From contig NC_134101.1 in NCBI RefSeq assembly GCF_000715075.1, forward strand, positions 147,411,084 to 147,475,083: a DNA stretch of 64,000 bases, given 5' to 3'. The position numbers and the translations under genes were made by a program. The notes beneath the pieces were generated by a model, which was given only the letters and a program-made list of their open reading frames with translations, was not told the DNA's origin and did not search any database. This document shows positions 41,500 to 53,404 of the stretch, in pieces. The stretch is from Nicotiana tabacum. Lineage: Eukaryota; Streptophyta; Magnoliopsida; Solanales; Solanaceae. The stretch's first letter is position 1. Each line of letters opens with the position of its first letter.

Positions 41500-44247
41500 T
41501 GCCTTGAATGGTCCTTGGGTTACAGGACATTGAAAGTAACTGGTTGCCATGCTAAGAAGGCCTTAAGCATTCTGATTGATACTGGTAGTTCTCACATTTC
41601 ATTGATCCTAACTTGGTCAAACATTTGGGATGTAAGATCAGGTATACTCACCCTCAAATAGTGGCTGCTGCTAATGGAAACATGATGGTGGACAAGATCT
41701 GTATGATCACTTGGTTGCTGCAAGGAGCTGAGTTTTTAGCAGAGTTTTTACTACTGCCCTTAGGCTCTTGTGGAGTAGTACTGGAAGTGCAATGGTTGCT
41801 AACACTTGGAGATATAAAAATGAACTTTACAAAGATGACTATGGAATTCTGGTACAGGGGAAGGACACATCTCCTTAGAGGTACTTGCAGCCAGATCAAG
41901 GCTCAAAAAGCTGACAAATTAGCCAAGCACACAAGTAAAATTTCCTAACTGTGTATGATTCAAGTAGTTCCAATGGGAAATACTGAAGAACATTGGCATG
42001 CATTAAAAGTTAAGGAAGAACCAGAAACAGATACTAGATTAGTGCAACTGTTGTCTGAGTATTCCAACTTGTTTGAGGAGCCTACTGAATTACCACCTGA
42101 GGTGTGTTTGATCTTAGGATTATGTTGCAAGCTGGTACTAAACCTGTGAACAAACGACCCTATAGATGTCCCTCAGTTAAAAAGGATATCATTGAGGAGT
42201 TGGTACAATATATGCTAGAACAAGGGATCATTCAACCCAGTTGTAGTCCATTTGCATCGCTAGTGGTTTTAGTAGGGAAAAATGATGGTAAGTAGAGGAT
42301 TTGTGTGGATTATAGAGACTTAAATAAACATATAGTCAAGAAGAAGTTTCCAATCCCTATTGTGGAATACCTGCTTGATAAATTAGGAGGATCAAAGGTG
42401 TTTTCTAAGATAGACCTGAGATCTGGCTATCACCAACTTAGGATGGCAAAAACGTATGTACCTAAAACTGCATTTAGGACTCACTCTAGACATTTTAAGT
42501 ATTTAGTGATGCTATTTGGACTTCGAAATGCTTCTTCTACCTTTCAAGGACTGATGAATTCCATCTTTTAGAAGTTCCTTAGAAAGCAGGTATTGGTTTT
42601 CTTTGATGATATACTTATCTACAGCAGCAACATGGAGGATCATTTGGTTCACTTAAGAGCTGTACTTGTGGAGATTATGGATATGAACAAATACCAGCTC
42701 TTTGCCTAAAAGATCAAGTGCTTCTTTGGAGTCCATAGGATTGAATACCTAAGACACTTCATTACAGCAGAAGGTGTGTCTACTGACCCTCACAAGATCG
42801 AAGCTGTGCTGAACTGGCTTACCCCAATGACACTCAAACAACTAAAAAGGTTACAAGAGATTTATTAAAGGCTTTGGGGTTATATGTAAGCCTTTAACTG
42901 AACTAACTAAGAAGAATAACTTCGAGGGGTCACCTACAGCTAATGCAGCTTTTGCAGAACTAAAGAAAGCTCTCACTAATGCACTTGTTCTAGCTTTACC
43001 TAATGCTAAGAAAAAAATCACTATCGAGACTAGTGCAAGTGGCTATGGAATATGAGCAATGCTTATGCAAGAAGAGCATCCAATAGCCTTTATCAATAAG
43101 ACTCTATCACCTAGACATGCTGCATTATCTGTCAATGATAGGGAATTATTAGCTATTGTGCATGTTGTCTCTAAATGGTCACAGTATTTGTTGGAACAAA
43201 GATTTGTCATAAAAACTGATCAAAAAGCCCTAAAGTTTTTTATGGTCAAAAACTACACACCAATTCTCAACTATTGTGGTTAACTAAGCTGATTCCTTTC
43301 GACTACACTATGAAGTACAAAAAGGGAGTAGAAAACAAAGTGGCTGATGCACTTTCAAGGATCACTGGATAAGAATTGTTAGCACTCACATTGCCTCGTC
43401 ATAACAATGATCTACTTCAATCCATTGCTGATAGTTGGAACTCAGACCAAGAGCTTCAATAGCCTATTGAGGAACTTTAAGTTAATCCTACTAAGCACAA
43501 GCAATTTTCTTGGATGCATGGTCAGCTAAGGAAGAACGGGAAACTAGTGGTTGGCAAGGTACGAGAATTAAGGAAGGCAATCTTAACAACATGGTATGCT
43601 AGTCATCAAGGGGGTCATTCAGGAGTAGAAGCTACATTGAAAAGGCTGGTGACACTGTTCTATTGGAAGAATATGAGGACAGAGATGGAGGAGTTTGTCC
43701 AAAAGTGCGACATTTGCCAACAGAATAAATTAGATTTAGCTGCATACCCAGGTCTGTTACAACCATTGCCTATCCCAGATGTGGTGTGGTCACAAATTAG
43801 CATGGACTTTATTGATGGATTACCTAATTCAAAAGGGTGTGAAGTAATTTTAGTAGTAGTTGATAGGTTGAGCAAGTATGGCCATTTTATTCCACTGAAA
43901 CATCCCTACACTACCTAATCTGTTGCCAAGGTTTTCCGAGACACAGTGGTAAAACTACATGGGATGCCTGATGCCATCACTAGTGACAGAGATGTTGTTT
44001 TCTTGAGTTCTTTCTAGCAAGAACTCTTCACCTACAAGGGGTACAATTGCACATTTCTTCCTCATATCACCCTCAGTCTGATGGCCAAACTGAGGTACTG
44101 AACAAGAGCCTTGGAATATACTTAAGGTGTTATTGCAAGGAGGATGCTACTAATTGGTATTTATGCTTGCCTATGGGTGAGTACTAGTATAACACTTCTT
44201 TCCACTCAGCTATATAAACTACTCTCTATAAGGCATTGTATGGTAGA
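41500..44247 (+). pseudogene. pol: E4 pol, broken and truncated in integrase
   Basis: Protease LIDTGSSH (41572-41595). RT begins near 42104 (KRPYRCPSVKKDIIEELVQ), has [25 protein letters not shown] and [10 protein letters not shown] (42595-42625). RNase H pieces at 43059-43283 include NDRELLAIVHVVSKW and IKTDQKALKF. Integrase at 43514-43918 has HQGGHSG, CDICQQNK, ISMDFIDGLPNS and VVDRLSKYGHF; then SDRDVVF at 43980. Stops (42294, 42569, 42707), a shift near 42850 and the E5 junction end the frame. Confidence 0.85.
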
Positions 44248-45544
44248 TGATAGTAGGCTATATAGATGCTATTTATACTCTAAATTTACCATACTTTATT
44301 GTTGTTTTAAAGGCTAAATGATAACAAAATACTCTAATTGGTGTTCTTTTGCTTTGCAGGGACTAATCCAAGTTAGGAAGAGATTATGGAGTGTTTTGGA
44401 GTCAGTAATGTGGATATAAGGCCAATAAAAAAAACCAACGAAAATAAGCAAGAAAGAGGAAAAGAGGGACGGGACAAGAGCCCACCGCGACCATGGTCGA
44501 CCGCGGCTGGAATGCGATAGGGCAAAAGATTGAGGCAGAATAGTTGCGATTCACCGCGGTCGCGATGCGTTCTGCCGTGACCGCGATCAACTGTGTAATC
44601 ACCCAGAAATTTTGGGACTAAAGTGTAAATCGGGGGAAACTTATCCTAACCCTTTATAAACTCAACAAACTCGCCCAAGCAAAGGTGAAGCTTGTTTTTA
44701 GACTGAATTGGAGGCAAGAACAAGTGTGGGAAGAACAATCAACCATTAGAGTTTTTCAATCTTCTCTTTGTTATTTTTATTTGCACATTATGAATACTTT
44801 TGTGATTTTATCTTGCTTTGCTATGAGTAGCTAAATATTTAGTCTAGGGTTTTGATGGAACCTATTAAAAGATGAACTTCATGTTATGTTAATATAGTTT
44901 GCCTGGTTTAATCTCTATTTGTTCAACTACATTCTTGTTGTAGTTAATTGATAGGATCCTCAATTAGCTGTGCCTATTTAGTATGTATTACTCGGGAGAG
45001 AGTGCATATTTAGGTAATTGTTGAGCAGCACCACTCCCAAAGTATATGAGGGATCAACAACCGAGGGTTTAAAGACGAGATTAGGGATAACGAAGCCTTA
45101 GATGCGATCTAAAGTGAGTTGTAATAAAAGCAAGCTAGCGTAACTCGGGAGAGCGCATCTAGTAAATTGTCGTGATTACTCAAGAGAGATTTCAGTAATA
45201 AGAGTGCTCATGATCGATAAAGACGATTAGGCAAATCTATGCAAAACATAACAGGAAGGGATTCCATCAATAGGGAAAATCATAACCTTAGATCCTTCTC
45301 TTACTTGCATACAACCCAGTCATAGGTAGCTCTTAGTTTACTTGTTTTCATTCAGTTATAGTTAGTAAAAACATCTCCAATTGTTATTCAAAATATCTGA
45401 AAAGTTGATTACAACGGATTTAGGGAGTCTAACAAGAGTAATTGGTAGGTTAATTTCCTGTGGGTTCGACTCTGGGCTAAATACTCGGATTATATTTGCA
45501 GCTACCACTTTGTCCTTTTTATAAGACATAGTTGGGTGTGATCA
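44248..45544 (+). repeat. E5 5' LTR
   Basis: TGATAGTAGG...GTGTGATCA. It contains a TATA box (TTTATAAAC near 44653), a GC-palindrome cluster (44483-44590), and two spaced copies of a CTCGGGAGAG-GCAT motif (about 44990 and 45145). The right end is fixed by the PBS; the left end by the break in E4 integrase. Confidence 0.75.
44483..44590. repeat. GC-palindrome cluster in E5 LTR
   Basis: CACCGCGACC, GGTCGACCGCGG, ATGCGATA, CACCGCGGTCGCGATGCG and GACCGCGATC occur within 110 bp of otherwise AT-rich LTR. Confidence 0.75.
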
Positions 45545-45549
45545 AATTT

Positions 45550-45567
45550 TGGCACCGTTGCCGGGGA
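45550..45567 (+). other. E5 primer binding site (tRNA-Asp type)
   Basis: TGGCACCGTTGCCGGGGA, one base from the Athila consensus complement of tRNA-Asp. Confidence 0.88.
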
Positions 45568-45663
45568 ATTAACGGTGTTATCAATTACAATTGAAATAAA
45601 TACAAAAATTCTTAGTGTAGTTAGTTTTCTTTATTTTCAATCTATACATTGAAATTTTAACGT

Positions 45664-48191
45664 TTGTTGACTTGGTTGTACAGGTGCATGCCCAGAAACT
45701 CATCGAGAACTAGTGAAATATTTGAAGCATTATTAGATACCGAGAAAGTTTTCAAGGCCTTAAATCGGGCCAACCGGAAAAACAAACAACAACAATCAAC
45801 TGAACAACTCGAACTAGACATGGGGGATAACGTAGTGGACCTAGCTGCACCATTAGTGCTAGTAGCACCTTTTGTGCCAGAGACTACTCTATATGACTGG
45901 GCACAACCCATAATAGAGAACTTGGCCACAGTGATATTAGTCCTGCAGATACAGTCCGAGTCATTTCAAATCATGAACAACATGATGCACTTGTTGCAAA
46001 ATAAGGGACTATTTTTGGGGTCATACTTTGAGGATCCGCAAATGCACTTGAAGAATTTCCTATCAATCTGCAAAACTAAGAGGCAGCAAAACATAACCCA
46101 GGAAGCAATAAAGCTGCTATTGTTTCCATTCTCAATGACAGGAGCTGCCCAGAACTGGCTAAACTCACTCCCTATTAATTCCATCACAACTTGGGAGGAG
46201 TTAGTCAAGCAATTCGTGAATACGTTTCATCCACCCAACAAGACTGCTCAGCAAATTAATGAAATTGTGAGCTTCAAACAGAAATCAATGGAGACACTAC
46301 AAGAAACGTGGGAACAATTCAAATGGATGTTGGTTATATGTCCGCACCACGGTATTCCAGATCAGATGTTGGGGCAACGGTTTTACATGGGTTTGACAGC
46401 TAGCGTGAAGGCTAATGTTGATGCTTTAGCTGGTGGAGCATTCTTGAGCAAAATATGGAGAGAAAGCCAGAGCCTACTTGACAAGATGGCACAGAATTCA
46501 GGGTGGACAACTAGGAATGCACCTATCACTCCAGTAGTTCACTCAGTGCCCTTAGATCCATCCAACACTCTTTCTAAAAATATGGCCACATTAATGACAC
46601 AAATGAGTATACTCACCAAAAAGGTGGAAGAGTCAGGGCAGAAGCAGCAGGTACACATTGTTGATACTACCAATGGGGTTTATGCACATCTTGTATTAGT
46701 GAGCCAATTGGTAACCAATGGAATGCAGAAAGTGATCATCATCACTACCACGAGGACATAAATTATGTGTCTAATTATGGAGGTCAGAGACAGGGTGGTC
46801 AAAATTGGGGCCAACAGAATCAGCCATACATGCCAGTCCAGCCACAACTCAACAGTGGAAATATGGGAGGTATGCGACCTCACAATAATATGACGCCTTA
46901 CCAAAGGCCACAAGGATATAACAAACAAAATCAGCAGCAAGGTTATAATCCTCCTCAGTAGCAGCATGGTGGAAGACAGGAAGATGGGTTTGCTAGACTC
47001 GAGGCAATGATGCAGCAGGTTATTGGGTCAAATGAAAAAATCAGTGAAAGAGTAGATGCACATGAGTCAGCTATTAAGAATATTGAAGTGTAGATGGGCT
47101 AGATTTCGATGTTTTTGAATAATCGTCCTCATGGGACATTACCTGCAGACACTCAGATAAATCCAAAAGATCAAGGCCCGAAGCAACTGATGGCAGTGAG
47201 TCTACGTAATGGAAGAGACTTAGACTTGGAGTAAGAGAGGGCTCGAGAAAGCAAACAGGTTGATACACTTGTACCAGTGCCCATTGAGCTAGATGATTTA
47301 ACGAAACTGACAGAGGTGACAGTACAACCTGCCCAGGAAGAACCTTACACACAGATTGAGGCTGAGAAAGAAGCTGAGACAGCCCAGGAACCGATAATTG
47401 AGGTGGTATCTGACAAAGAGAAAACCCAAATCATTGGGAAAAAGAGACCTCCAGCACCATTCCTACAAAGGCTGGCCAAGTACCAAAAAGAGGAACAATA
47501 CAAGAAATTCTTGGAGATGGTGAAACAAATCCAGGTAAATATTCCATTGATTGATGCTTTGAAGGAGATGCCTGGTTATGCAAAAATGATGAAGGACTTG
47601 ATGTCCCGAAAATTCGATTTCCATGACTTGGCCACAGTGACTCTAACTCAGACTTGTAGTGTTGTGGTGACTAGACCAGTTGCTAAAAGTTGTCTGACCT
47701 AGGGAGTTTCACAATTCCCTGCACCATTGGTAACTTTACTTTTGCCAAGGCACTTTGTGATTTGGGGGCTAGCATAAATCTTATGCCCCTGGCGATCTAT
47801 ATGAGGTTGGGGATTGGAAGAGCTAGACCGATGTCTATATTATTGCAGTTGGCTGACAGAACCGTGAAAAGACCTTCTGGTATCTTGGATGATGTGTTGA
47901 TTCAGGTAGGGAAATTTGTGTTCCCCGCAAATTTTGTGATTAGACTGCAAGGTGTATAAAGAAATTCCCATAATTTTGGGAAGGCTGTTCTTGGCCACTG
48001 GGAGAGCTCTCATTGATTGTGAAACTAGGGAGCTCAAGATGAGGTTGAACGATGAGGAGATAACATTCAATGTGCAGAAATCTATGAGGCGGCCAAGTGA
48101 ATTCGCCAATTGTTCTCTTATTGATGTCGTAGATGTAATCGTAGAAGCAGATGATGAGACATTAACTATTGAGGACCCTCTTGCTGCATGA
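45664..48191 (+). pseudogene. gag: E5 gag-protease, broken
   Basis: Gag core is open for 365 codons from 45664 (the family-like start is MPRNSSRT at 45688): LGSYFEDPQMHLKNFLSIC, AIKLLLFPFSMTGAAQNWL, FVNTFHPPNKTAQQINEI, LQETWEQFKWMLVICPHHG and MLGQRFYMGL are classic Athila Gag motifs. A Gln/Asn/Pro-rich stretch follows in a shifted frame (46767-46961), then FARLEAMMQQVIGSNEK, and [21 protein letters not shown] (47450-47512). Protease has [12 protein letters not shown] and [13 protein letters not shown] (47753-47790). The frame breaks at 46760, 46960, 47700 and 47957. Confidence 0.85.
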
Positions 48192-48259
48192 CTGGTAAAT
48201 TTAGATAAGGTGAATGGGGAAGAATTGTCAGAATGGGTGCTGGCTTTAGAAGGCAGAGG

Positions 48260-51200
48260 GTTTTAGGATAGAACTCTTAAATTCAAGCCCCTGCACTTAG
48301 AAAACAGAGAAACTCCTCCAACCAAGCCATCCATAGAAGAACCACCAAAGCTGGAATTGAAGCCACTGCCCGCCCATCTCAGGTATGAGTTCCTAGGAAC
48401 TAACTCCACATTACCTATTATTATCTCATCTAGTTTGTTAGATGTGCAGGCACAACAACTTTTGCAGGTACTCAAGGAGTGCAAGATTGCCATTGGGTAG
48501 ACCATAGCAGACATTAAGGGGATCAGCCCGACATATTGTATGCATAAAATTCTGCTAGAAGAGAGACACAAACCTTCCAGGGAGCACCAAATAAGGTTGA
48601 ACCCCAACATGAAGGAAGTGGTGAAGAAAGAGGTGATTAAGTGGTTGGATACATGAGTCATTTTCCTAATCTCTGACAGCAACTGGGTTAGCCCGGTGCA
48701 ATGTGTTCCTATGAAGGGTGGCATGACGGTGGTAAAAAATGATAACAATGAGCTGATCTCTACAAGAACCGTCACAGGCTGGAGAATTTGCATGGACTAC
48801 AAAAAATTAAATCTGGCCACCCGAAAAGACCACTTCCCACTTCCCTTCATTGATCAGATGCTTGACATATTGGTAGGGAGGTCCCACTTCTGTTTTCTGG
48901 ATGGGTACTCAGGGTACAATCAAATCTCCATTGCACCAGAGAATAGAGAGAAGACCTCCTTAACTTGCCCATATGGCATTTATGCTTTTCGGAGGATGCC
49001 CTTATGCTTTTCAAAGGATGCCCTTTGGCCTATGCAATGCACCCGCCACATTCCAAAGGTGCATGATGGCCATATTCACTGACATGGTCAAAGACATAAT
49101 GGAGGTGTTCATGGATGATTTCTCAGTGGTGGGAAACTCATTTGACGAGTGCCTTATAAATCTGACCCGAGTGTTGAAAAGATATATTGAGACTAACCTG
49201 GTACCTAATTGGAAAAGGTGCCATTTTATGGTACAATAGGGCATAGTCTTGGGTCACCGGGTATCAAGCAAGGGAATTGAGGTGGATCATGCTAAAGTTG
49301 ATGTGATAGCAAAGCTGCCACCCCCACCTTAGTCAAGGCAATCAGGAGCTTCCTCGGGCATGCCGGTTTCTACTGGAGATTCATAAAAGACTTCTCAAAA
49401 ATTTCCAACCCTCTTTGTAAGTTGTTAGAAAAAGATCACCCTTTCTTGTTTTTTGATGATCGCAGGGTAGCATTCAAGGAGTTGAAAAAGAGGCTAGTCA
49501 CAACACCCATAATTGTTGCCCCCGACTGGGAGCAACCATTCGAACTCATATGTGACACCAGTGACTATACAATGGGGGCACTGCTGGGACAGCGGAAAGA
49601 CAAGCTGATGCACCCAATTTACTATGCCAGTAGAACGTTGAGTGGAGCCCAGCTGAACTACACTGTGACTGAAAAGGAGATGCTGGTTGTGGTGTTTGCA
49701 TTCGACAGTTCAGATCATACCTGATTGGCTCTAAGGTATTTGTATATACTGATCATGCAACTCTCAGGTACTTGATTGAGAATAAGGAGTCCAAACTGCG
49801 CCTAATTCGTTGGGTGCTGTTACTGCAAGAGTTCGACCTTGAGATTCATGACCGTAAGGGCATAGAAAACTAAGTTGCTGATCATTTATCACGACTTGAA
49901 GGAGCTAAAAACTCAGTTGAGGTTGAGGATATTCTGGAAAACTTTCCAGACGAGCAACTACTTGCTACAAGCCTTGAGGTAGTGCCATGGTATGCAGACT
50001 TTGCAAATTACCTAGCAAGTGGTATAGTTCCCTATGACCTTTCGTCTGTGCAAAAGAAAAATTTTTATCGTGACTGCCGCATGTATTACTAGGATGAACC
50101 TTATTTTTTTAGAATATGTGTTGACAATATAATCCGAAGGTGTGTCCCCGAGATAGAACAATTTTCTATTTTGCAGGCATGTCACGAATCGACATATGAC
50201 GGGCATTTTGGAGGAGTCAGGACGGTAGAGAAAGTGCTAGAAGCCAGGTTCTACTGGCCAACAGTGTTTAAGGATGCATATCAATGGGTGAATGGTTGTA
50301 ATGAATGTCAGCGAACCGGGAACATTTCCCGTCGCCATGAGATGCTCATGAACCCAATTCAAGAGGTTGAAGTGTTCGATGTCTGGGGGATAGACTTCAT
50401 GGGCCTCTTCGTCAGCTCCTTTGGCAATACGTACATACTTGTTGATGTAGATTACGTGTCCAAATGGGTAGAAGCTACAACACTTCCCACCAATGATGCA
50501 AGAGTGGTGGTGGGGTTTTTGAAGAAGAATATATTCACCCATTTCGGGACCCCGAGAGCTATTATCAGTGATGGGGGAACTCACTTTTGCAATCGAGCCT
50601 TTGAGAAGTTTCTAGCAAAGTACGATGTGCGCCACAAGGTGGCAACACCATATCATCCTCAAACTAGTGGACAAGTCGAAGTTTCTAATAGAGAGATAAA
50701 GAGTGTATTGACCAAGACTGTGAATGCCACAAGAACTGATTGGGAGAAAAAGCTAGATGATGCACTCTGGGCCTACAGAACTGCTTTTAAAACACCAATT
50801 GGCGTGTTACCATATAAGTTGGTGTTCGGGAAGGCTTGTCACTTGCTAGTGGAACTAGAACATAGAGCTTGGTGGGCAATGAAATAGTTGAATCTGGACA
50901 TTGAGGCTGTGGGCACAACTAGAGTCATAGAATTGTATGAGCTCGACGAGTTCCGATGTCTTGCATTCAAGAGCACGAGGTTGTATAAGGAGAGAATGAA
51001 GAGGCTGCACGACAAGAACATTGTTGAGTGAAATTTCAATCCCGAAGACATGGTATTGCATTATAACTCAAGATTATGGCTATTTCCGGGTAAACTCAAG
51101 TCACGATGGTCTGGACCATTTTGAGTGGTCAAAGTATTCCCTTCAGGTGTTGTAGAGATTGCCTCAAAAAAAGACTCTCATACATTTAGAGTCAATGGGC

Positions 51201-51288
51201 AGAGATTAAAACCATATGTGGGCATGGATGAACCAAAGGAAGTGTCAGAGATCCATCTGACTGAACCTCAGAGGTCGAGCGAGCCTTA
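48260..51288 (+). pseudogene. pol: E5 pol: RT, RNase H, integrase, broken
   Basis: RT: GWRICMDYKKLNLATRKDHF (48778-48837), FLDGYSGYNQI, then the FRRMPFGLCNAPATFQRCM block across a frameshift near 49000, and VFMDDFSVVGNS (49108-49142). RNase H: ICDTSDYTMGALLGQR and [12 protein letters not shown] (49548-49700), then [11 protein letters not shown] in another frame. Integrase, open for 238 codons from 50171: [11 protein letters not shown] and CNECQRTG zinc finger, [16 protein letters not shown] and [12 protein letters not shown] with all three DDE residues, ending in WRAYRTAF-type and [14 protein letters not shown] motifs. The tail continues after a TAG (50885) to GMDEPKEVSEIHL and stop at 51286. 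Confidence 0.88.
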
Positions 51289-51328
51289 AATGCACTTATC
51301 TGCATCATGCTGTGACGTTAAATCAGGC

Positions 51329-51345
51329 GCTGCGTGGGAGGCAGC
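51329..51345 (+). other. Conserved post-pol hairpin of Athila elements
   Basis: GCTGC GTGGGAG GCAGC forms a perfect five-pair stem 40 bases after the pol stop. By memory, closely similar GGGAGGCA-CCCA motifs sit at this place in many Athila elements. Confidence 0.55.
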
Positions 51346-51454
51346 CCATGATTTTTGTTGTTTTTCTTTTCTGTTGTTTGATGATGTACCAAATGTATAG
51401 GAAACTAACTTCCTTATAAAAAAATAAAAAATAAAAAAAATAAAAAATGCTCAT

Positions 51455-51616
51455 CACCACGATCGCAGTAAATGACGAGTATTCTATCTCAGGATTGCTC
51501 GATCCACCGCGACCACGGTGGGACCTCGGCACGACCGCGGTGAAACACGATCATTTTGTTTCACACCCCTTTACTCACCGTGATCGCGGTGGAACCAAGG
51601 TCGACCGCGATGATTC
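51455..51616. repeat. GC-palindrome cluster upstream of the E5 3' gene
   Basis: CACCACGATCGCAG, CCACCGCGACCACGGTGG, CACGACCGCGGTG, CACCGTGATCGCGGTGG and GGTCGACCGCGATGA in about 160 bp. The motifs share the grammar of the cluster in this element's own LTR. Confidence 0.8.
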
Positions 51617-51760
51617 ACAACAGGTCTGTCGCCCAGGTAAGTCACGTTTTAAAAAGTTTTTTTTATTATTTATTTTCTTTTCTTCTACTCTTAAACACTA
51701 AAACCACCTGCCCCACCCTCACTTTCCCCATTCTTCTCTCACTTTTCAAACCCTTCCCAA

Positions 51761-51810
<50 letters not shown>

Positions 51811-52324
51811 CTTCTTCTTCTTCTATCCAAGCCCTAACCCATTCTTGTCATACGCACACATACAGAGTTCTACAAGACTCCATCTTTCATCAATCTCAAT
51901 TTCTACAAACCCAGGTATGTCAAGCTTCTCTTTTCCCTTCTTGTGTTTCTTTATTTATTTTTTTTTTGCAATTTTTATGTTGGAAGTGTGTAGTATTTCT
52001 ATTTCGATTTTGTTTTGGTTTTATTTTGTACTTTTTAGTGGGTTATGTGAACAATGTTATAGAGAAGAGTGTGGTTTTGTTGTGTAAAATTAATTGTGGT
52101 GGGGTGGAGTGATAAGTGAGAATGGTTGATTTGGGGGATAAGTTATGCTTCCACGGGGTTAGGTGTGTTAGAATAGAGACCATGCTCACAATGTGTTTGT
52201 GAAATTGCCCCAATGGAGTTGTAATGGATAACGTGACCATGGTGGTGGTGAAGTCTGAGTAACCACCCAGGGCTCACATAACTCAAACCCTCACTAATGG
52301 GAGCCTTTGTTTTTGGCAGGTACA
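51617..52324 (+). promoter_or_regulatory. Leader of the E5 3' gene with CT repeat and intron
   Basis: A pyrimidine-rich region with a (CT)n/(CTT)n run (51763-51824) precedes a short exon ending AACCCAG at 51914. GTATGT starts an intron at 51915 that ends TTTTTGGCAG at 52319, just ahead of ATG 52325. This looks like the 5' UTR and first intron of a separately transcribed or spliced gene. Inferred from motifs only. Confidence 0.5.
51763..51824. repeat. (CT)n then (CTT)n microsatellite
   Basis: Forty-three bases of uninterrupted CT followed by about 18 of CTT. Confidence 0.97.
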
Positions 52325-53404
52325 ATGCATCAATCCAGGAAGCGACGTACCATAGGGTCTTCCATTAGTGGAACGGATAGTTCTTCTAGAGCTCGAGGTT
52401 AAGCTAGTGCGGAATAGTTTGACCACGCTAGGTTTGTCTCCAAACCAGTTGAGGATAGGTATAACGCCAAGGCGTCCAAGAAATTGTTACATGAAGTACA
52501 TATTGACTGGCAAGACTTGCAAGTGGAATGCCCAAGTATCTTTAGAGTTGAGGAGGTGTCAGCTGGACATCTTCTTTGATGAATCGGATGAGGTGAATGT
52601 ACTGATGGTAAGGGAGTTTTACGCAAACTGCCGGAGCATTTTAATGGGGTGGTCACAATACGAAACAACCAGGTAAATGCGTCCCTTAAGGCCATTTGTC
52701 GAGTGTACCGGCTGCCAGTATTCACTGGGGATACAGATCATTACCTTGCTTATCACCACCCAACTGTCTGGTGGGCACCGATTCTTGAAAAAATATATGT
52801 GCCTGACAGGGAGCATATATGGATAAAGCACTGGATCACACTGAACTCCCAGTCTCTCAATTGGGAGGCTAAGTGTTGGCTCACAATTATCAACAGTTGT
52901 TTGCTGCCCTGCAGTAACAGTACCGATGTCAATGGGCCACGAGCAGCAGCTATCTACTGTTTTATGACCCACTATGATTTTGATGTCGCCAAGATCTTTC
53001 ATGATGAGATGTTCATTCACTCCCCAGAAGTACTCAAAGGGTTTTACTTCCCCTCTCTGGTTACCAAGCTGTGCCGTGCTGCACGAGTTCCTGAAAATCC
53101 CAAAGTAGATGGGAAATTGCCATTGAAAGCCCCATTTCGGGCTAGCAAAATCACAGGTGGGAGAGAGCCAGTAGTGATGGTTGATGATGCTGATGCTGAT
53201 GCTGATGAGGATACTGAGGACACTGCCGCCCCACCACAGCCGAGAGCTGATGAGGTAGGCCCATCACAGGCCCGCCAAAGTACCCGCATGACAGCCTTGG
53301 TGCATGAAATAATTGGTCTCCGCACTTCGATCACTGACCTGGGCACCAGAGTTGACAATTTGACTACTCAACATGCCAAGTTAGAGAAAAAGATCATGGG
53401 CTAG
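52325..53404 (+). pseudogene. E5 extra 3' gene in the env position (plant transposon-protein domain), broken
   Basis: Starts MHQSRKRRTIGSSISGTDSS at 52325, then stops appear (TAA 52400). The domain continues across two frame changes: FDHARFVSKPVEDRYNAKA, then VNVLMVREFYANC (about 52592-52630), then VNASLKAICRVYRLP and an open 251-codon frame to 53404. VREFYAN and the following block match what I remember as a 'putative plant transposon protein' domain of Athila-type elements. The C-terminus has an Asp/Ala acidic run (DDADADADEDTED, 53182-53220), then a predicted coiled coil (MTALVHEIIGLRTSITDLG, DNLTTQHAKLEKKI). No signal peptide or membrane span is seen, so it does not look like a classical envelope protein. 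Confidence 0.7.

Larger units (their letters stand above)
40011..44247 (+). mobile_element. E4: chromovirus (Reina/Galadriel-like), 3' truncated by E5
   Basis: Short LTR of about 360 bp, tRNA-iMet PBS, gag with an unusual CCHC knuckle, pol in order protease-RT-RNase H-integrase. The coding region stops in the integrase after TLYKALYGR at about 44247, where the E5 LTR begins. The short LTR and the Gag knuckle favour Reina or Galadriel rather than Tekay. The C-terminal chromodomain region is not in the window. Confidence 0.75.

Noticed and set aside
51556..51837. Open frame with a long Leu-Ser run
   Set aside because: It is the translation of the (CT)n microsatellite and its flanks; no other coding sign.
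52619..53020. 133-codon frame on the minus strand
   Set aside because: Antisense shadow of the E5 3' gene.
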